From Lysinibacillus fusiformis (lineage in GTDB: Bacteria > Bacillota > Bacilli > Bacillales_A > Planococcaceae), in NCBI RefSeq assembly GCF_016925635.1, contig NZ_CP070490.1:124001-188000 (forward strand): a DNA stretch of 64,000 nt. Reading direction: 5' to 3'. The position numbers were made by a program, and so were the translations under genes. The notes under the pieces were generated by a model, which saw nothing but the letters and a program-made list of their open reading frames with translations, searched no databases and was not told the DNA's origin. Of the stretch, positions 63,474 to 64,000 are shown piece by piece (position 1 is the first letter of the stretch; every line of letters begins with the position of its first letter).

Positions 63474-63860
63474 TTATAACCTTTGTACATAATCATCAAA
63501 TAACCATGGTTCCTTTGCTCGATCAACAATTTCGATAATACTTCCATTTACATATTTTTTAATGCGCTTTTGAGGTATATAAAAATAAGCATTGTTCATA
63601 ATTAACCATTCACTTAATGTTAAATCACTACCTGTTTGTTGCTTCGTTAAGATTTTTTTATGTCGCAGAACATCAGCCATTTTATAAAAACCATCTGACA
63701 ATTCGTAGGCTGATACATCAAAATTAAAAATGGGGCTGACAACTTGTCCAACATCAAAAATATGTATAGTTTGCTTTTCTTCATCTATAGCTAACTCTAC
63801 TGTGCTAACTTCATCCAAAAAATTTAAACCTCTATACTCCATTTGATAAATTTTTTCCAT
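63474..63860 (-). CDS. Unrecognised 128-residue protein
   Basis: An alpha/beta protein that opens MEKIYQMEYRGLNFLDEVST and continues with alternating strands (VELAIDEEKQTIHIFDVGQV), then a basic region IPQKRIKKYVNG and a C-terminal EPWLFDDYVQRL. No signal or membrane segment. A good ribosome site (AAAGGAGG) precedes the ATG. A terminator upstream separates it from the gene at the window edge. Function is unknown. Confidence 0.65.
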   Translation of the reverse strand: MEKIYQMEYRGLNFLDEVSTVELAIDEEKQTIHIFDVGQVVSPIFNFDVSAYELSDGFYKMADVLRHKKILTKQQTGSDLTLSEWLIMNNAYFYIPQKRIKKYVNGSIIEIVDRAKEPWLFDDYVQRL

Positions 63861-63902
63861 TTGTATACGCCTCCTTTTTTACAACGGTCTAATTGTAACA
63901 TA

Positions 63903-63943
63903 GAAAAAGTAGCTACCTCTAAATACAATTAAGGCAGCTACTT
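63903..63943 (-). terminator. Terminator of the gene at the right edge
   Basis: GTAGCTACC (about 63907) pairs with GGCAGCTAC (about 63931) around an AT-rich loop, and AAAAAG/CTTTTT extends it; TTTTTC follows on the minus strand. Confidence 0.75.
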
Positions 63944-63968
63944 CTACGAAAATGAACATTTATGCTGT

Positions 63969-64000
63969 TTATTGAATATTACCCAAACCTGTATATGGTA
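63969..64000 (-). CDS. C-terminal end of a gene continuing past the window
   Basis: On the minus strand the last codons read PYTGLGNIQ then TAA at 63969-63971, with a terminator 26 bases further on. The frame is inferred from the stop and terminator position only; the product cannot be named. Confidence 0.35.
   Translation of the reverse strand, partial: PYTGLGNIQ

Overview
The window looks like chromosomal DNA from an endospore-forming, AT-rich Bacillota of the Lysinibacillus type (family Bacillaceae/Planococcaceae). The evidence is strong AGGAGG-type ribosome binding sites with frequent TTG/GTG starts, sporulation and germination genes (spoIIP, gpr, sigK), and long blocks of gene order shared with Bacillus subtilis. 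The genus is an inference; no rRNA or tRNA gene lies in the window.

Layout. 1-6.7 kb is an accessory stretch. It holds a partial VOC protein, a chemoreceptor behind a sigma-D-type promoter, a SUKH protein, an intact GNAT followed by a decayed GNAT, several tiny membrane proteins, a frameshifted secreted protein and the tail of a tyrosine recombinase. 6.7-24.8 kb is the conserved lepA/spoIIP/gpr/rpsT/holA/yqzM/comEC-EB-EA and yqeM/rsfS/yqeK/nadD/yhbY/aroE/yqeH/yqeG block. An OatA-like acyltransferase and a DUF3221 lipoprotein are inserted in it, and a 21-bp-phased repeat array lies between comEA and yqeM. 24.8-27.4 kb carries psd, pssA, an uninterrupted sigK and a 29-codon membrane-peptide gene. 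27.4-34.5 kb is mtnN, yrrS, greA, udk, trhP2, trhP1, trmR and mltG; the trhP/trmR genes belong to wobble-uridine (mo5U34) modification. 34.7-40.6 kb is an inserted sulfur-scavenging operon: a Met-type ABC importer with two binding proteins, an LLM flavin monooxygenase and a DszC/SfnB-like oxidoreductase. 40.8-51.6 kb holds two DUF1292 genes separated by a second, larger 21-bp array, then ruvX, ireB, alaS (T-box), corA (M-box Mg riboswitch), an HpaB-like hydroxylase and recD2. 51.8-56.2 kb is accessory: a eukaryotic-type HisA with a small partner, a SEDS-like membrane protein overlapping a small alarmone synthetase, and a 14-TM drug exporter. 56.3-61.7 kb is the conserved yrrB, mnmA, iscS, cymR and rarA group. 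61.7-64 kb holds three unrecognised proteins and the end of another gene.

How the parts fit. CymR, IscS and MnmA link cysteine supply to tRNA thiolation, and the inserted sulfur operon is the sort of target CymR controls in relatives. Two RNA switches are clear: a tRNA-Ala T-box before alaS and an Mg-sensing M-box before corA, each with a near-consensus promoter. The least explained features are the two intergenic arrays whose short core recurs every 21 bp (11 and 22 times), the SEDS-like/alarmone synthetase pair, the orphan eukaryotic-type HisA pair, and several very small genes with their own ribosome sites or terminators.
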